Assembly: GCF_900143065.1 (NCBI RefSeq)
Contig: NZ_FRCX01000001.1
Location: forward strand, 682,001 to 746,000
Length of the DNA stretch: 64,000 nucleotides
Origin: Duganella sacchari
GTDB taxonomy: Bacteria; Pseudomonadota; Gammaproteobacteria; Burkholderiales; Burkholderiaceae_D
Direction: 5' to 3'
The notes below the pieces were generated by a model. It saw only the letters and a program-made list of their open reading frames with translations, was not told where the DNA came from and made no database searches. Positions within the stretch are counted from its first letter, which is position 1. Every line of letters starts with the position of its first letter. This document shows, one piece after another, positions 16,401 to 23,600 of the stretch. Position numbers and translations under genes: made by a program.

Positions 16401-17596
16401 GCGTCCACCACGTAGCGGATGCCGGGCACGGTCAGCGAGGTCTCGGCGACGTTGGTGGACAGCACGATGCGGCGTGCGTTGGTCGGCTTGAAGACACGTT
16501 CCTGCTCCTCGGCCGACAGGCGGGCGAACAGCGGCAGGATTTCCACATGCGGCGGATGGTGCTTGCGCAGGGCTTCGGCAGCGTCGCGGATTTCGCGTTC
16601 GCCGGGCAGGAACACCAGCACGTCGCCGGAGCCGATGCGGGCCACTTCGTCCACGCCGTCCACCACCGCATCCATCAGGTCGCGTTTTTCGCGCGCGGCG
16701 GCGCTGCGCGCGCCCTTGCCTTCGGCGTTGGCGACCGCCGCATTCGGCACATCGGTATCGATCGGGCGATAGCGCACCTCGACTTTGTACAGGCGGCCGG
16801 AGACCTCGATCACCGGCGCCGGTTTCTCCGGCGTGCCGAAGTGGCGCGCGAAGCGGTCGGCGTCGATGGTCGCGGACGTGATGATGATTTTCAGGTCCGG
16901 GCGGCGCGGCAGCAGCTGTTTCAGATAGCCGAGCAGAAAGTCGATGTTCAGACTACGTTCGTGGGCTTCGTCGATGATGATGGTGTCGTAGGCCTTGAGC
17001 AGCGGGTCGCTTTGCGTTTCGGTCAGCAGGATACCGTCGGTCATGAGCTTGACCGAAGCGCCCTTTTGCAGGGTATCGGCAAAGCGGACCTTGAAGCCCA
17101 CGTGTTCGCCCAGCGGCGAACCCAGTTCCACGGCGATGCGCTTGGCGGTCGACGACGCCGCGATACGGCGCGGCTGGGTGTGGCCGATCAGGCCTTTCTG
17201 GCCGCGGCCCAGCTCCAGGCAGATCTTCGGCAGCTGCGTGGTTTTACCGGAACCGGTTTCACCGGAGACGATGATGACCTGGTTGTTTTGCAGCGCCTCG
17301 GCGATTTCGTGACGGCGGCCCGATACCGGCAGGTCTTCCGGGAAGGTGATCGGCGGCAGCGGGTTGCGGAAATTGCGCTCAGCCTCGCGCGCTGCCAGTT
17401 CCTCCGGCGTCAGGCGTGGCCTCGGCTCGCGGCGGTTTTCGGTGCCTGGCGAGGTACGTGGTCCGCGCCCGCCACCCCGCACTGCGGGCCCTGGGGTCTG
17501 ACCCCGTACGGGGTCAGACCCCGCCTCGGTTCGGGGTGCAGCGGCACGTTTAGGGCTGGATGACTGGCTTTTTGGCTTGTTGCTGGCTTCTGACAT
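13490..17596 (-). CDS. hrpA: ATP-dependent RNA helicase HrpA
   Basis: A DEAH-box helicase that in E. coli acts in mRNA processing and rescue of stalled ribosomes. The 1368-residue product has Walker A GETGSGKTTQ, the DEAH box in IIIDEAHERSLN, SATIDADRF, QRAGRCGR (motif VI), then the HA2/OB region and the long DUF3418 C-terminus. The N-terminal 60 residues are low-complexity (Ser/Pro/Arg/Gly) and contain a palindromic repeat in the coding DNA. It is slightly longer than the usual roughly 1300. It is divergent from argA. Confidence 0.95.
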   Translation of the reverse strand: MSEASNKPKSQSSSPKRAAAPRTEAGSDPVRGQTPGPAVRGGGRGPRTSPGTENRREPRPRLTPEELAAREAERNFRNPLPPITFPEDLPVSGRRHEIAEALQNNQVIIVSGETGSGKTTQLPKICLELGRGQKGLIGHTQPRRIAASSTAKRIAVELGSPLGEHVGFKVRFADTLQKGASVKLMTDGILLTETQSDPLLKAYDTIIIDEAHERSLNIDFLLGYLKQLLPRRPDLKIIITSATIDADRFARHFGTPEKPAPVIEVSGRLYKVEVRYRPIDTDVPNAAVANAEGKGARSAAAREKRDLMDAVVDGVDEVARIGSGDVLVFLPGEREIRDAAEALRKHHPPHVEILPLFARLSAEEQERVFKPTNARRIVLSTNVAETSLTVPGIRYVVDAGLARVKRYSYRNKVEQLQIEPIAQSAANQRAGRCGRVADGVCIRLYDEQEFLQRPKFTEPEILRSSLASVILRMKTLHLADVESFPFIEPPLARAIADGYQLLQELGAVDEYNQITPLGKKLAKLPLDPRVGRMILAALDNVCLNEVLIIASALSVQDPRDRPMEHQQAADEAHKKFADEKSEFLSYIKIWKWFENAIEHKKTNRQLQDNCRTNFLSQLRLREWRDVHSQLLTIVKEQGWRLNETPATYENLHLALLTGLLGNIGFKMEDDPGFLGARGIKFNIWPGSSLSKKPGKWIMAAELVDTTRLYARCIAQIQPEWLEKVGGHLLKKSWGEPRWEKRSAQVTASERATLYGLVVYSQRRINYGLFNPAEAREIFIRDALVGGDYETRAPFFAHNHKLVKEIENLEHKSRRQDVLVDDELIAAFYDKLIPADVVNGAGFEKWHKDATAQEPKLLYLNRDELMRHEAAGVTTDLFPKKMNASGLELALTYHFEPGSVRDGVTLAVPLYALNQLSRERCEWLVPGMLKEKVHLLLKSLPQKLRRHCVPLPEYAVRFCERIEEKHAFGRGELIDAIIADIRAQITVTPLTSDFKPETLPAHHFMNFKVIDEHGRQLDMGRNLATLQAEYGTQARESFQKMAEASGSQSTVAARAVVPSKNTAAPVPAPAGTHAAPAATGTSTNNITLTNLTSWTFGELPELLEIAQGKLTLIGFPALVDKGTHCDLEVFDDPTVAARTHRVGLRRLFALQMKDQIKFIEKSIPNLQQMGMQFMSMGTQEELREQIINKALDIACLQDPLPIDAATFAKRKDEGKSRLVLLVNEIARLLSQVLTEFHGLPKRLQGLPQQAAQDMQQQLQGLVHKRFLLENEYSQLAHFPRYLKAMNVRIEKLRGDPSRDTKLMAEWQQASALYLRASRDKSAGKNTDPKMVEFRWMLEELRVSLFAQELRTPMPVSTKRLQKVWESMQR
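17493..17522. repeat. 30-bp perfect palindrome inside hrpA (GGGGTCTGACCCC family)
   Basis: The sequence reads GGGGTCTGACCCCGT followed by its exact reverse complement, with no spacer. It lies within codons 25-34 of hrpA, in frame, encoding a Gly/Pro/Arg stretch. An ACCCCGCACTGC block just beside it recurs at 61659. This looks like a dispersed element tolerated in the disordered N-terminus. Confidence 0.8.
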
Positions 17597-17639
17597 TGTT
17601 TTTTACAAAGGTATTTGGCGCGGACGTCGCGCACCGAAT

Positions 17640-17645
17640 TATAAT
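17640..17645 (+). promoter_or_regulatory. Candidate -10 box of argA
   Basis: TATAAT is a perfect -10 hexamer. A weak TTGGCG lies 19 bases upstream. The start point would fall around 17652, on or beside the argA ATG, leaving almost no leader. Confidence 0.35.
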
Positions 17646-17652
17646 GCGGCTA

Positions 17653-18963
17653 ATGGAAAACCCTACCCAATTCGTCCAATGGCTGCGCTCCGTCGCACCG
17701 TACATCCACGCCTTCCGTGGCAAGACCTTCGTGGTTGCCTTCCCAGGTGAACTGGTTGCCGCCGGCGCTTTGCCGGTGCTGGCGCACGACCTCTCGCTGC
17801 TGCACGCGCTCGATATCAACGTCACCGTCATCTACGGCTCGCGCCCACAGGTGGCGGAACAACTGGCCCTGCGTAACGTCGAAGGCCGCTTCCACAACGG
17901 CTTGCGCATCACCGACATCGCCGCCATGGAATGCGCCAAGGAAGCCGCCGGCGAACTGCGCCTCGACATCGAGGCCGCGTTCAGCCAGGGCTTGCCGAAC
18001 ACGCCGATGTCGAATGCGGCCATCCGTATCATTTCCGGCAACTTCATCACCGCCCGTCCGCTCGGCGTGATCGATGGCGTTGACCTCGAGCTGACCGGTG
18101 TGACCCGTAAAGTGGACGCCGAAACCATCCATTCCATCCTTGGTTCCGACGGCCTGGTGCTGCTGTCGCCGCTGGGCTTCTCGCCCACCGGCGAGGCGTT
18201 CAACCTGACCATGGAAGACGTGGCCTGCAGCACCGCCATCGCGCTGCATGCGGATAAGCTCATCTTCATCACCGAAACCCCGCTGATGACCGACGCCGCC
18301 GGCGCCGAAATCCGCGAACTGTCCTCGCACCAGGCCGAAGCCGTGCTGCAGGCCGGCTTCCTGCCCGACGCCACCGCGTTCTACCTCAAGCACTGCATCA
18401 AGGCCTGCGACAACGGCGTGGAGCGCTCGCACATCGTCTCGTTCGACATGGACGGCTCGGCGCTGCTGGAACTGTTCACCCACGATGGCGTGGGCACCAT
18501 GATCTCGCACGAGAACCTGGAATCGCTGCGTCCCGCCACAATTGAGGACGTTGGCGGGATTATCAAGCTGATCGAACCGCTGGAAGCCGACGGCACGCTG
18601 GTCAAGCGCGGCCGTGAACTCATCGAGCGCGAAATCGAGATGTTCTCGGTCATCGAGCACGATGGCGTGATCTTCGGTTGCGCCGCGCTGTACCCGTTCC
18701 CGGAACAGAAAATGGCCGAAATGGCATGCCTGACTGTCAACCCGGAAGTGCAAGGCCAGGGCGACGGCGACCGCATCCTCAAGCACATGGAAAACCGCGC
18801 GCGCGCCATGGGCGTGCAAAAGCTGTTCGTGCTGACCACCCGTACTGCGCACTGGTTCATCAAGCGCGGCTTCGCGCCGGTCACCGTCGATGCGCTGCCC
18901 AAGGATCGCCAGCGCATGTATAACTGGCAGCGCAAATCCCAGGTTTTGATTAAGACCTTATAA
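17653..18963 (+). CDS. argA: Amino-acid N-acetyltransferase (N-acetylglutamate synthase)
   Basis: Catalyses the first step of arginine synthesis, acetyl-CoA plus glutamate to N-acetylglutamate. The protein has an amino-acid-kinase-like domain (about 20-290, with VVAFPGELVAAG and TEDAAG-like LMTDAAGAEIREL) and a C-terminal GNAT domain (EMACLTVNPEVQGQGDGDRIL is the acetyl-CoA loop). At 436 residues it matches ArgA length. MENPTQFVQWLRSVAPYIHAF is the familiar ArgA N-terminus, so the ATG at 17653 is preferred over the one at 17644. No clear ribosome site precedes either. Confidence 0.93.
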   Translation: MENPTQFVQWLRSVAPYIHAFRGKTFVVAFPGELVAAGALPVLAHDLSLLHALDINVTVIYGSRPQVAEQLALRNVEGRFHNGLRITDIAAMECAKEAAGELRLDIEAAFSQGLPNTPMSNAAIRIISGNFITARPLGVIDGVDLELTGVTRKVDAETIHSILGSDGLVLLSPLGFSPTGEAFNLTMEDVACSTAIALHADKLIFITETPLMTDAAGAEIRELSSHQAEAVLQAGFLPDATAFYLKHCIKACDNGVERSHIVSFDMDGSALLELFTHDGVGTMISHENLESLRPATIEDVGGIIKLIEPLEADGTLVKRGRELIEREIEMFSVIEHDGVIFGCAALYPFPEQKMAEMACLTVNPEVQGQGDGDRILKHMENRARAMGVQKLFVLTTRTAHWFIKRGFAPVTVDALPKDRQRMYNWQRKSQVLIKTL

Positions 18964-18999
18964 TCACTCTTTTTAGATACAGTTTTAGGAGCAACCCAT

Positions 19000-19272
19000 A
19001 TGGCCCGCACCGTTCAATGCATTAAACTCAACAAGGAAGCCGAGGGCTTGGACTTCCCGCCGTATCCGGGTGAACTGGGTAAGAAGATCTACGAACAGGT
19101 TTCGAAGGAAGCCTGGGCGGCATGGCTCAAGCATCAGACCATGCTGGTCAACGAAAACCGTCTGAACCTGGCCGATCAGCGCGCCCGCAAGTACCTGGCG
19201 ACGCAGATGGAAAAACACTTCTTTGGCGACGGCGCCGATGCGGCGCAAGGCTACGTGCCACCCACCGAGTAA
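19000..19272 (+). CDS. yggX: Probable Fe(2+)-trafficking / oxidative damage protection protein
   Basis: A 90-residue YggX-family protein linked to iron handling and protection of iron-sulfur enzymes. It starts [17 protein letters not shown] with the conserved Cys7 and contains [17 protein letters not shown] and the [16 protein letters not shown] segment, all diagnostic. AGGAG lies eight bases before the ATG. It follows argA by 36 bases, likely in the same transcript. Confidence 0.96.
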   Translation: MARTVQCIKLNKEAEGLDFPPYPGELGKKIYEQVSKEAWAAWLKHQTMLVNENRLNLADQRARKYLATQMEKHFFGDGADAAQGYVPPTE

Positions 19273-19318
19273 GCTTTTACCCCGCATCCTTTAGCAGAAA
19301 AGCACGCTTTGCTGCTTA

Positions 19319-19345
19319 GGGGTCGGACCCGCAGGGTCCGACCCC
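19319..19345. repeat. Palindromic repeat, GGGGTCGGACCC family
   Basis: GGGGTCGGACCC (19319-19330), GCA, then GGGTCCGACCCC (19334-19345) form a perfect 12-bp stem. It lies between the convergent yggX and rpiA genes, where it could also end transcription. It resembles the palindrome in hrpA with altered inner bases. Confidence 0.75.
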
Positions 19346-19360
19346 ACCTGGCAGTACGGG

Positions 19361-20038
19361 TTAGAACTTCAGCGTTTTCACGCCTTCCGCAGTGCCCAGC
19401 AGGCACACATTGGCGCCACTCACGGCGAACAGCCCCACCGCAATCACGCCGACGATCTGATTGATACGCGCTTCCAGCGCCTTCGGATCGGTAATCGACA
19501 GACCCGCCACATCCAGGATATTGCCGCCGTTGTCGGTCACGAACGCTTCGTCCGTACCCGCTTTCAGACGCAGCTTGGGCGTGCCGCCCAGCTTGGCCAG
19601 TTCACGCGCCACCGACGCGCGTGCCATCGGGATCACTTCCACCGGCAGCGGGAACTTGCCCATCACGTCCACCAGCTTGGAACCATCGGCGATGCAGACA
19701 AACTGCTTCGACACCGACGCCACAATCTTCTCGCGCGTCAGCGCCGCGCCGCCGCCTTTGATCATGGCGCCGGAATTGTCAATTTCATCAGCACCGTCGA
19801 TATACACCGCGATTTCCGCCACATCGTTCAGGTCCAGCACGTCGATGCCATGGCCGCGCAGGCGCGCCGCAGTCGCTTCCGACGACGCCACGGTGCCTTT
19901 GATCTTGTCCTTGATCTTGGCCAGTTCGTCAATAAAGAAGTTGGCGGTGGAGCCGGTGCCCACGCCGATAATCTCGTTTTCCACCACATAGGCAATGGCG
20001 GCACGGGCTACGGCTTGTTTCAGTTCGTCTTGGGTCAT
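19361..20038 (-). CDS. rpiA: Ribose-5-phosphate isomerase A
   Basis: Interconverts ribose-5-phosphate and ribulose-5-phosphate in the pentose phosphate pathway. The 225-residue protein has [15 protein letters not shown] (phosphate loop), the YIDGADEID motif with catalytic Asp residues, and [15 protein letters not shown]. Length fits RpiA (about 220). Its neighbours are not pathway genes; zwf, pgi and tal lie 10-20 kb away. Confidence 0.96.
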   Translation of the reverse strand: MTQDELKQAVARAAIAYVVENEIIGVGTGSTANFFIDELAKIKDKIKGTVASSEATAARLRGHGIDVLDLNDVAEIAVYIDGADEIDNSGAMIKGGGAALTREKIVASVSKQFVCIADGSKLVDVMGKFPLPVEVIPMARASVARELAKLGGTPKLRLKAGTDEAFVTDNGGNILDVAGLSITDPKALEARINQIVGVIAVGLFAVSGANVCLLGTAEGVKTLKF

Positions 20039-20224
20039 GATAAATACATAAGAGAGGGGAAATCGGATGGCGCTATTTTACCACCCCGCTTTTTCGCCAA
20101 AAGTTGCGTGCAGACAATGCCCTTGAATTAGCGTACAAAGCAAGCAACACCTGTGGTCAGTAATGCCATGGGATATGCGAGAATGGTCCAACACAGAGGC
20201 CGAAATGATCGCGGGGGATAAGAC

Positions 20225-20596
20225 ATGACAACTACCAAAACCGTCCTGATTGTCGATGACAGCCGCGTATCGCGCATGATGGCGCGGCAGTACATCGCCG
20301 TCCTGCACGCCGACTGGATCGTCGAGGAAGCCGGCACCGGTGAAGAGTCGCTGATCAAAGCCCGCCACACCACGCCGGACCTGATCCTCATGGACGTCAA
20401 CATGCCCGGCATGGGCGGCATCGCCGCCGCCGAACAGCTGCGCCAGGAATTCCCCGCGGTACCGATCTCGCTGCTGACGGCCAATGTGCAAACCGCCACG
20501 CGCGAGCGCGCCAGCGCCATGGGCATCGGCTTTGTCGAAAAGCCCATCACCGAAGCGCGCATCGCACAGCTGCTGGCCACGCTGGAAGCGGTGTAA
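20225..20596 (+). CDS. Single-domain response regulator (CheY-like)
   Basis: A stand-alone receiver of 123 residues with the acidic pair Asp11-Asp12, phosphoacceptor Asp57 in LILMDVNMPG, the switch Thr in LLTANVQ, and Lys in VEKP. No output domain is present, so it must signal by protein contact. The next genes encode a CheC-like phosphatase (two bases later) and a diguanylate cyclase, which are its likely partners. The cognate kinase is not in the window. Confidence 0.93.
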   Translation: MTTTKTVLIVDDSRVSRMMARQYIAVLHADWIVEEAGTGEESLIKARHTTPDLILMDVNMPGMGGIAAAEQLRQEFPAVPISLLTANVQTATRERASAMGIGFVEKPITEARIAQLLATLEAV

Positions 20597-20598
20597 TC

Positions 20599-21225
20599 AT
20601 GTTCAACCTGACCGAACTCGAAAATGATGCGCTGATCGAGATCTTCAACATCGGCGTCGGCCAGGCGGCATCCTCGATGAGCGCCATCGTCAAGGAAGCG
20701 GTGCGGATGTCGGTGCCGTCGATCTCCTTCATTCCGCGCACCGAGGCGGCGCGGCTGCTGGGCCAGGCGGACGGCGTGGCGGAACGCATCTGCGGCGTCA
20801 GCCAGCGTTACCGGGGCGCCTTCGACACCGAAGCCATCCTCATGTTCCCGGAAGATAAAAGCCTGGAAATCGTGCGCCTGATGGTGGGCGAGGCGGTGCC
20901 GCTCAAGGAGCTGACCGAGATGGAGCAGGAAGCCATGTGCGAGATCGGCAACATCATGCTCAACTCCTGCGTCGGCACGCTGGCCAATATCTTCCAGCGC
21001 GAACTGCAAGGCTCGCTGCCGCAGTACCACATCGGCACCAGCGACGAAATCCTCACCGCCACCGGCAGCCAGTTCAACTCCGTGGTGCTGATGCTGCACA
21101 TCGACTTCCTGCTGGAGAAGCACCAGATCCACGGCTATGTGGCCTTTGTGCTGGATATCTCGGCGCTGCACGATCTGAAGGACCAGATCAATCTCTACAT
21201 CGCGCGCGCGATGGGCAAGGTTTGA
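20599..21225 (+). CDS. CheC-like chemotaxis phosphatase
   Basis: Predicted to remove phosphate from a CheY-type receiver. The 208-residue protein carries two copies of the CheC/CheX helix motif: ELENDALIEIFNIGVGQAA (residues 6-24) and EMEQEAMCEIGNIMLNSCVG (near 108-127). Both keep the Glu and Asn expected for catalysis. Full CheC has two such sites, so this is CheC-type rather than CheX. It lies between its probable substrate (the receiver) and a diguanylate cyclase. No CheD is nearby. Confidence 0.87.
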   Translation: MFNLTELENDALIEIFNIGVGQAASSMSAIVKEAVRMSVPSISFIPRTEAARLLGQADGVAERICGVSQRYRGAFDTEAILMFPEDKSLEIVRLMVGEAVPLKELTEMEQEAMCEIGNIMLNSCVGTLANIFQRELQGSLPQYHIGTSDEILTATGSQFNSVVLMLHIDFLLEKHQIHGYVAFVLDISALHDLKDQINLYIARAMGKV

Positions 21226-21232
21226 GGAGGCC

Positions 21233-22189
21233 ATGAGTTCACTGCGTCTTCCCCTGCTGGAGAGTGTGTTCTGCGCGGTGAGCCTGGGCGCCATCGTGCT
21301 CGATAACGAGCGCCGCATCGTGTTGTGGAATTCGTGGATGGTCAAGCATTCAGGCTTGAAGCATGAGCAGGTGCTGGGCCAGGACTTCTTTGCCGTCTGT
21401 CCGGAACTGCGCGGCGGCCGCGTCGACACCGCCATCCAGCACGCGCTGTACAACAACTTCCCGTCCCTGCTGTCGCAGACGCTGAACAAGGCGCCGTTCG
21501 CGCTTTACCTCAGCCCTGCGGCCGCAGCGCACGATGAACGCATGCAGCAGGCGGTGGAGGTCACGCCGATTGCGATTGAAGGCACCGCGCGCCACTGCCT
21601 GATCCAGGTTAGCGATGTCAGCATCGCCGTCGGCCGCGAAAGACTGCTGCGCGAGCAGACCATGGTGCTGCGTTCGCAAACCTTCTCGGACGGCCTGACC
21701 GGCATCGCCAACCGCCGCCATTTCGACGTGGCGATGGAGAAGGAACACCGGCGCGCCAAGCGCGGCGGCACGCCGCTGTCACTGCTGATGATCGACATTG
21801 ACCACTTCAAGGCTTACAACGACCATTACGGCCACCAGAAAGGCGACCAGTGCCTGATACAGGTGGCGGCCGCGCTGGCCGGCATCTTGAAACGTCCCTG
21901 CGACCTGATGGCGCGCTACGGCGGCGAAGAGTTTGCGATGATACTGCCGGAGACCGACGTCAATCAGGCGCTGCTGATGGCGGAGGCGATCCGCGCCCGC
22001 ACGCAGGAGCTGGCGATACCGCATGAACGCACCACCGACGCCTCACAGCTGGTCACCGTCAGCATCGGCATCGCCACGCAAAAAGCCGAGGCGACAGTGG
22101 AGATCGACGCCCTGATCGGTGCCGCCGACCGCGCGCTCTACCAAGCCAAGCGCAATGGCCGCAACCGCGTGGCGGCCCTGCAGTCATGA
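21233..22189 (+). CDS. PAS-GGDEF diguanylate cyclase
   Basis: A cyclic di-GMP synthase of 318 residues. An N-terminal PAS domain (about 10-140, LDNERRIVLWNSWMVKHSG) senses an unknown cue. The GGDEF domain has GGEEF at residues 230-234 and an RxxD inhibition site (RPCD) five residues before it. The ATG at 21233 follows GAGGAGG. It is the third gene of the receiver-CheC-cyclase operon, suggesting that receiver phosphorylation controls its activity through contact. No phosphodiesterase is encoded alongside. Confidence 0.92.
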   Translation: MSSLRLPLLESVFCAVSLGAIVLDNERRIVLWNSWMVKHSGLKHEQVLGQDFFAVCPELRGGRVDTAIQHALYNNFPSLLSQTLNKAPFALYLSPAAAAHDERMQQAVEVTPIAIEGTARHCLIQVSDVSIAVGRERLLREQTMVLRSQTFSDGLTGIANRRHFDVAMEKEHRRAKRGGTPLSLLMIDIDHFKAYNDHYGHQKGDQCLIQVAAALAGILKRPCDLMARYGGEEFAMILPETDVNQALLMAEAIRARTQELAIPHERTTDASQLVTVSIGIATQKAEATVEIDALIGAADRALYQAKRNGRNRVAALQS

Positions 22190-22674
22190 AACTGCGCACA
22201 CAGCTTGCTGCGGCAGCACTGGCCATCGCCGCCGGTAGCGCCTACGCTGCCCCGTTGGACCAGCTGTCATGGCTCAGCGGCTGCTGGGCAGACACCTCGG
22301 GCGCTGACGCCGGCTCCGGCGAACAATGGACGACGCAAGCCGCCGGCTCCATGATGGGCATGAGCCGCACCATCCGGAACGGCAGACTGGCCAGCTATGA
22401 GTTCATGCACATTACGATCAACGATGACGGCAAGGCGGTGTTCCATGCCCAGCCTTCCGGCCAGCCTGGCGCCAGCTTCACCGCCATCACGCTGACCGCA
22501 ACCGAAGTGGTATTTGAAGACCTGCAGCACGACTTCCCGCAGCGGATCATCTACCGCTACGAGGCGCCGTCAACATTAAAAGCCAGCATAGAAGGCATGC
22601 GCAAAGGCACGCTCAAGCGGATTGACTACCCGATGCGCCGCACCGCCTGTGCGGATCAGGTCCAGACGCGGTAA
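22186..22674 (+). CDS. DUF6265-type secreted protein
   Basis: A 162-residue exported protein with a clear signal peptide (LAAAALAIAAGSAYA, cleavage near residue 22). The mature part has the pattern LDQLSWLSGCWA...EQWTTQAAGSMMGMSRT, typical of DUF6265 beta-barrel-like proteins of unknown function. The ATG overlaps the cyclase stop (ATGA), so it belongs to the same transcript. The last 19 bases overlap the convergent AraC gene. Confidence 0.8.
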   Translation: MKLRTQLAAAALAIAAGSAYAAPLDQLSWLSGCWADTSGADAGSGEQWTTQAAGSMMGMSRTIRNGRLASYEFMHITINDDGKAVFHAQPSGQPGASFTAITLTATEVVFEDLQHDFPQRIIYRYEAPSTLKASIEGMRKGTLKRIDYPMRRTACADQVQTR

Positions 22675-23495
22675 ATCCAGTAGCTTTCCTCATCGGAACC
22701 CAGCCTGCGGGCCAGCTCCGCCGGACTGTGGCCGGTGATCTCGCGCGCCACGCGGCAGAAGTGCGCCTGATCGGAATAGCCGCCGCGTGCGGCAATATCG
22801 GACCAGACGGCTTTGCCGGCAAGGTATTCGTCACGCGCTTCAAAGAAGGAGAGCTCGGCGCGCTGGAAGAGCAGCAGCTTGCGCATCGGCTGTCCGGCGC
22901 GGGCCTTGATGCGGCGTTCGATATTGCGCACACCCCGCCCCAGCGCGGTGTCGGCGACCTGCGCACCCAGGTGCCGTACCCAGTCGCTGGCCATGGCGCC
23001 GGCGCCGCCAGGACGGGCAGCTTGCCAGCGTGGTTCAAGGAAGGCCTCAATGATTGCGATGGCCTCGTCGGGGTTCGCCACCACCGCATCGGCCAGCGTT
23101 TGCCACTCCGGTCCCAGCGCCACATCGATGGGCGCCCAGCGGTTGACCCATCCGGATACATCGACGCCGCATAGTGCATGCAATACCTGCGGATACAGCA
23201 TCAGCATCAGGATGCGTACCGGGCCAGGATTGTAAGTCGTCATTGGCCGATTCTGTGGACCGCAGAACACCACGCGGATATTGCCCTGCGGTGCATCCGG
23301 CGGATCCACCACTTCCGCCTCGCCGTCGATGTAAAACGAAATCGAACAATGCGGCGTGGCGGGGAAATGGTTGTACCGGTCAAGGGGGTCGGTCAACGGC
23401 GCATCCATGGTACTGCGCAAGATGTACGCCCGCACGCAAGACGCCAGCGACTTGCGCGGGAAAACCAATCGTGTAGGTTGTACCTGAGGCTCCAT
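22656..23495 (-). CDS. AraC-family transcriptional regulator
   Basis: A DNA-binding regulator of about 279 residues. The N-terminal half is a sensor-like domain starting LVFPRKSLASCVRAYI. The C-terminal 90 residues hold the two helix-turn-helix motifs (WSDIAARGGYSDQAHFCRVA, then TGHSPAELARRL). It is divergent from the cytochrome P450 gene, so the P450 is its likely target. The ATG at 23495 is used; the frame stays open to a GTG at 23561 and the ribosome site is weak, so the start is uncertain. Confidence 0.85.
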   Translation of the reverse strand: MEPQVQPTRLVFPRKSLASCVRAYILRSTMDAPLTDPLDRYNHFPATPHCSISFYIDGEAEVVDPPDAPQGNIRVVFCGPQNRPMTTYNPGPVRILMLMLYPQVLHALCGVDVSGWVNRWAPIDVALGPEWQTLADAVVANPDEAIAIIEAFLEPRWQAARPGGAGAMASDWVRHLGAQVADTALGRGVRNIERRIKARAGQPMRKLLLFQRAELSFFEARDEYLAGKAVWSDIAARGGYSDQAHFCRVAREITGHSPAELARRLGSDEESYWIYRVWT

Positions 23496-23600
23496 ACCGA
23501 ATAGTTTATACCAAACGCGGATGTCGGAAACGTTCAATACTGCCGTCGCCGCGCCGCGCACAATGTGGCATCGCTAATCAAGGAAAACAAGGAAAACACT

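Noticed and set aside
14561..17563. A 1000-codon open frame antisense to hrpA
   Set aside because: Low-complexity composition, no start signals, and full overlap with the unmistakable hrpA frame.
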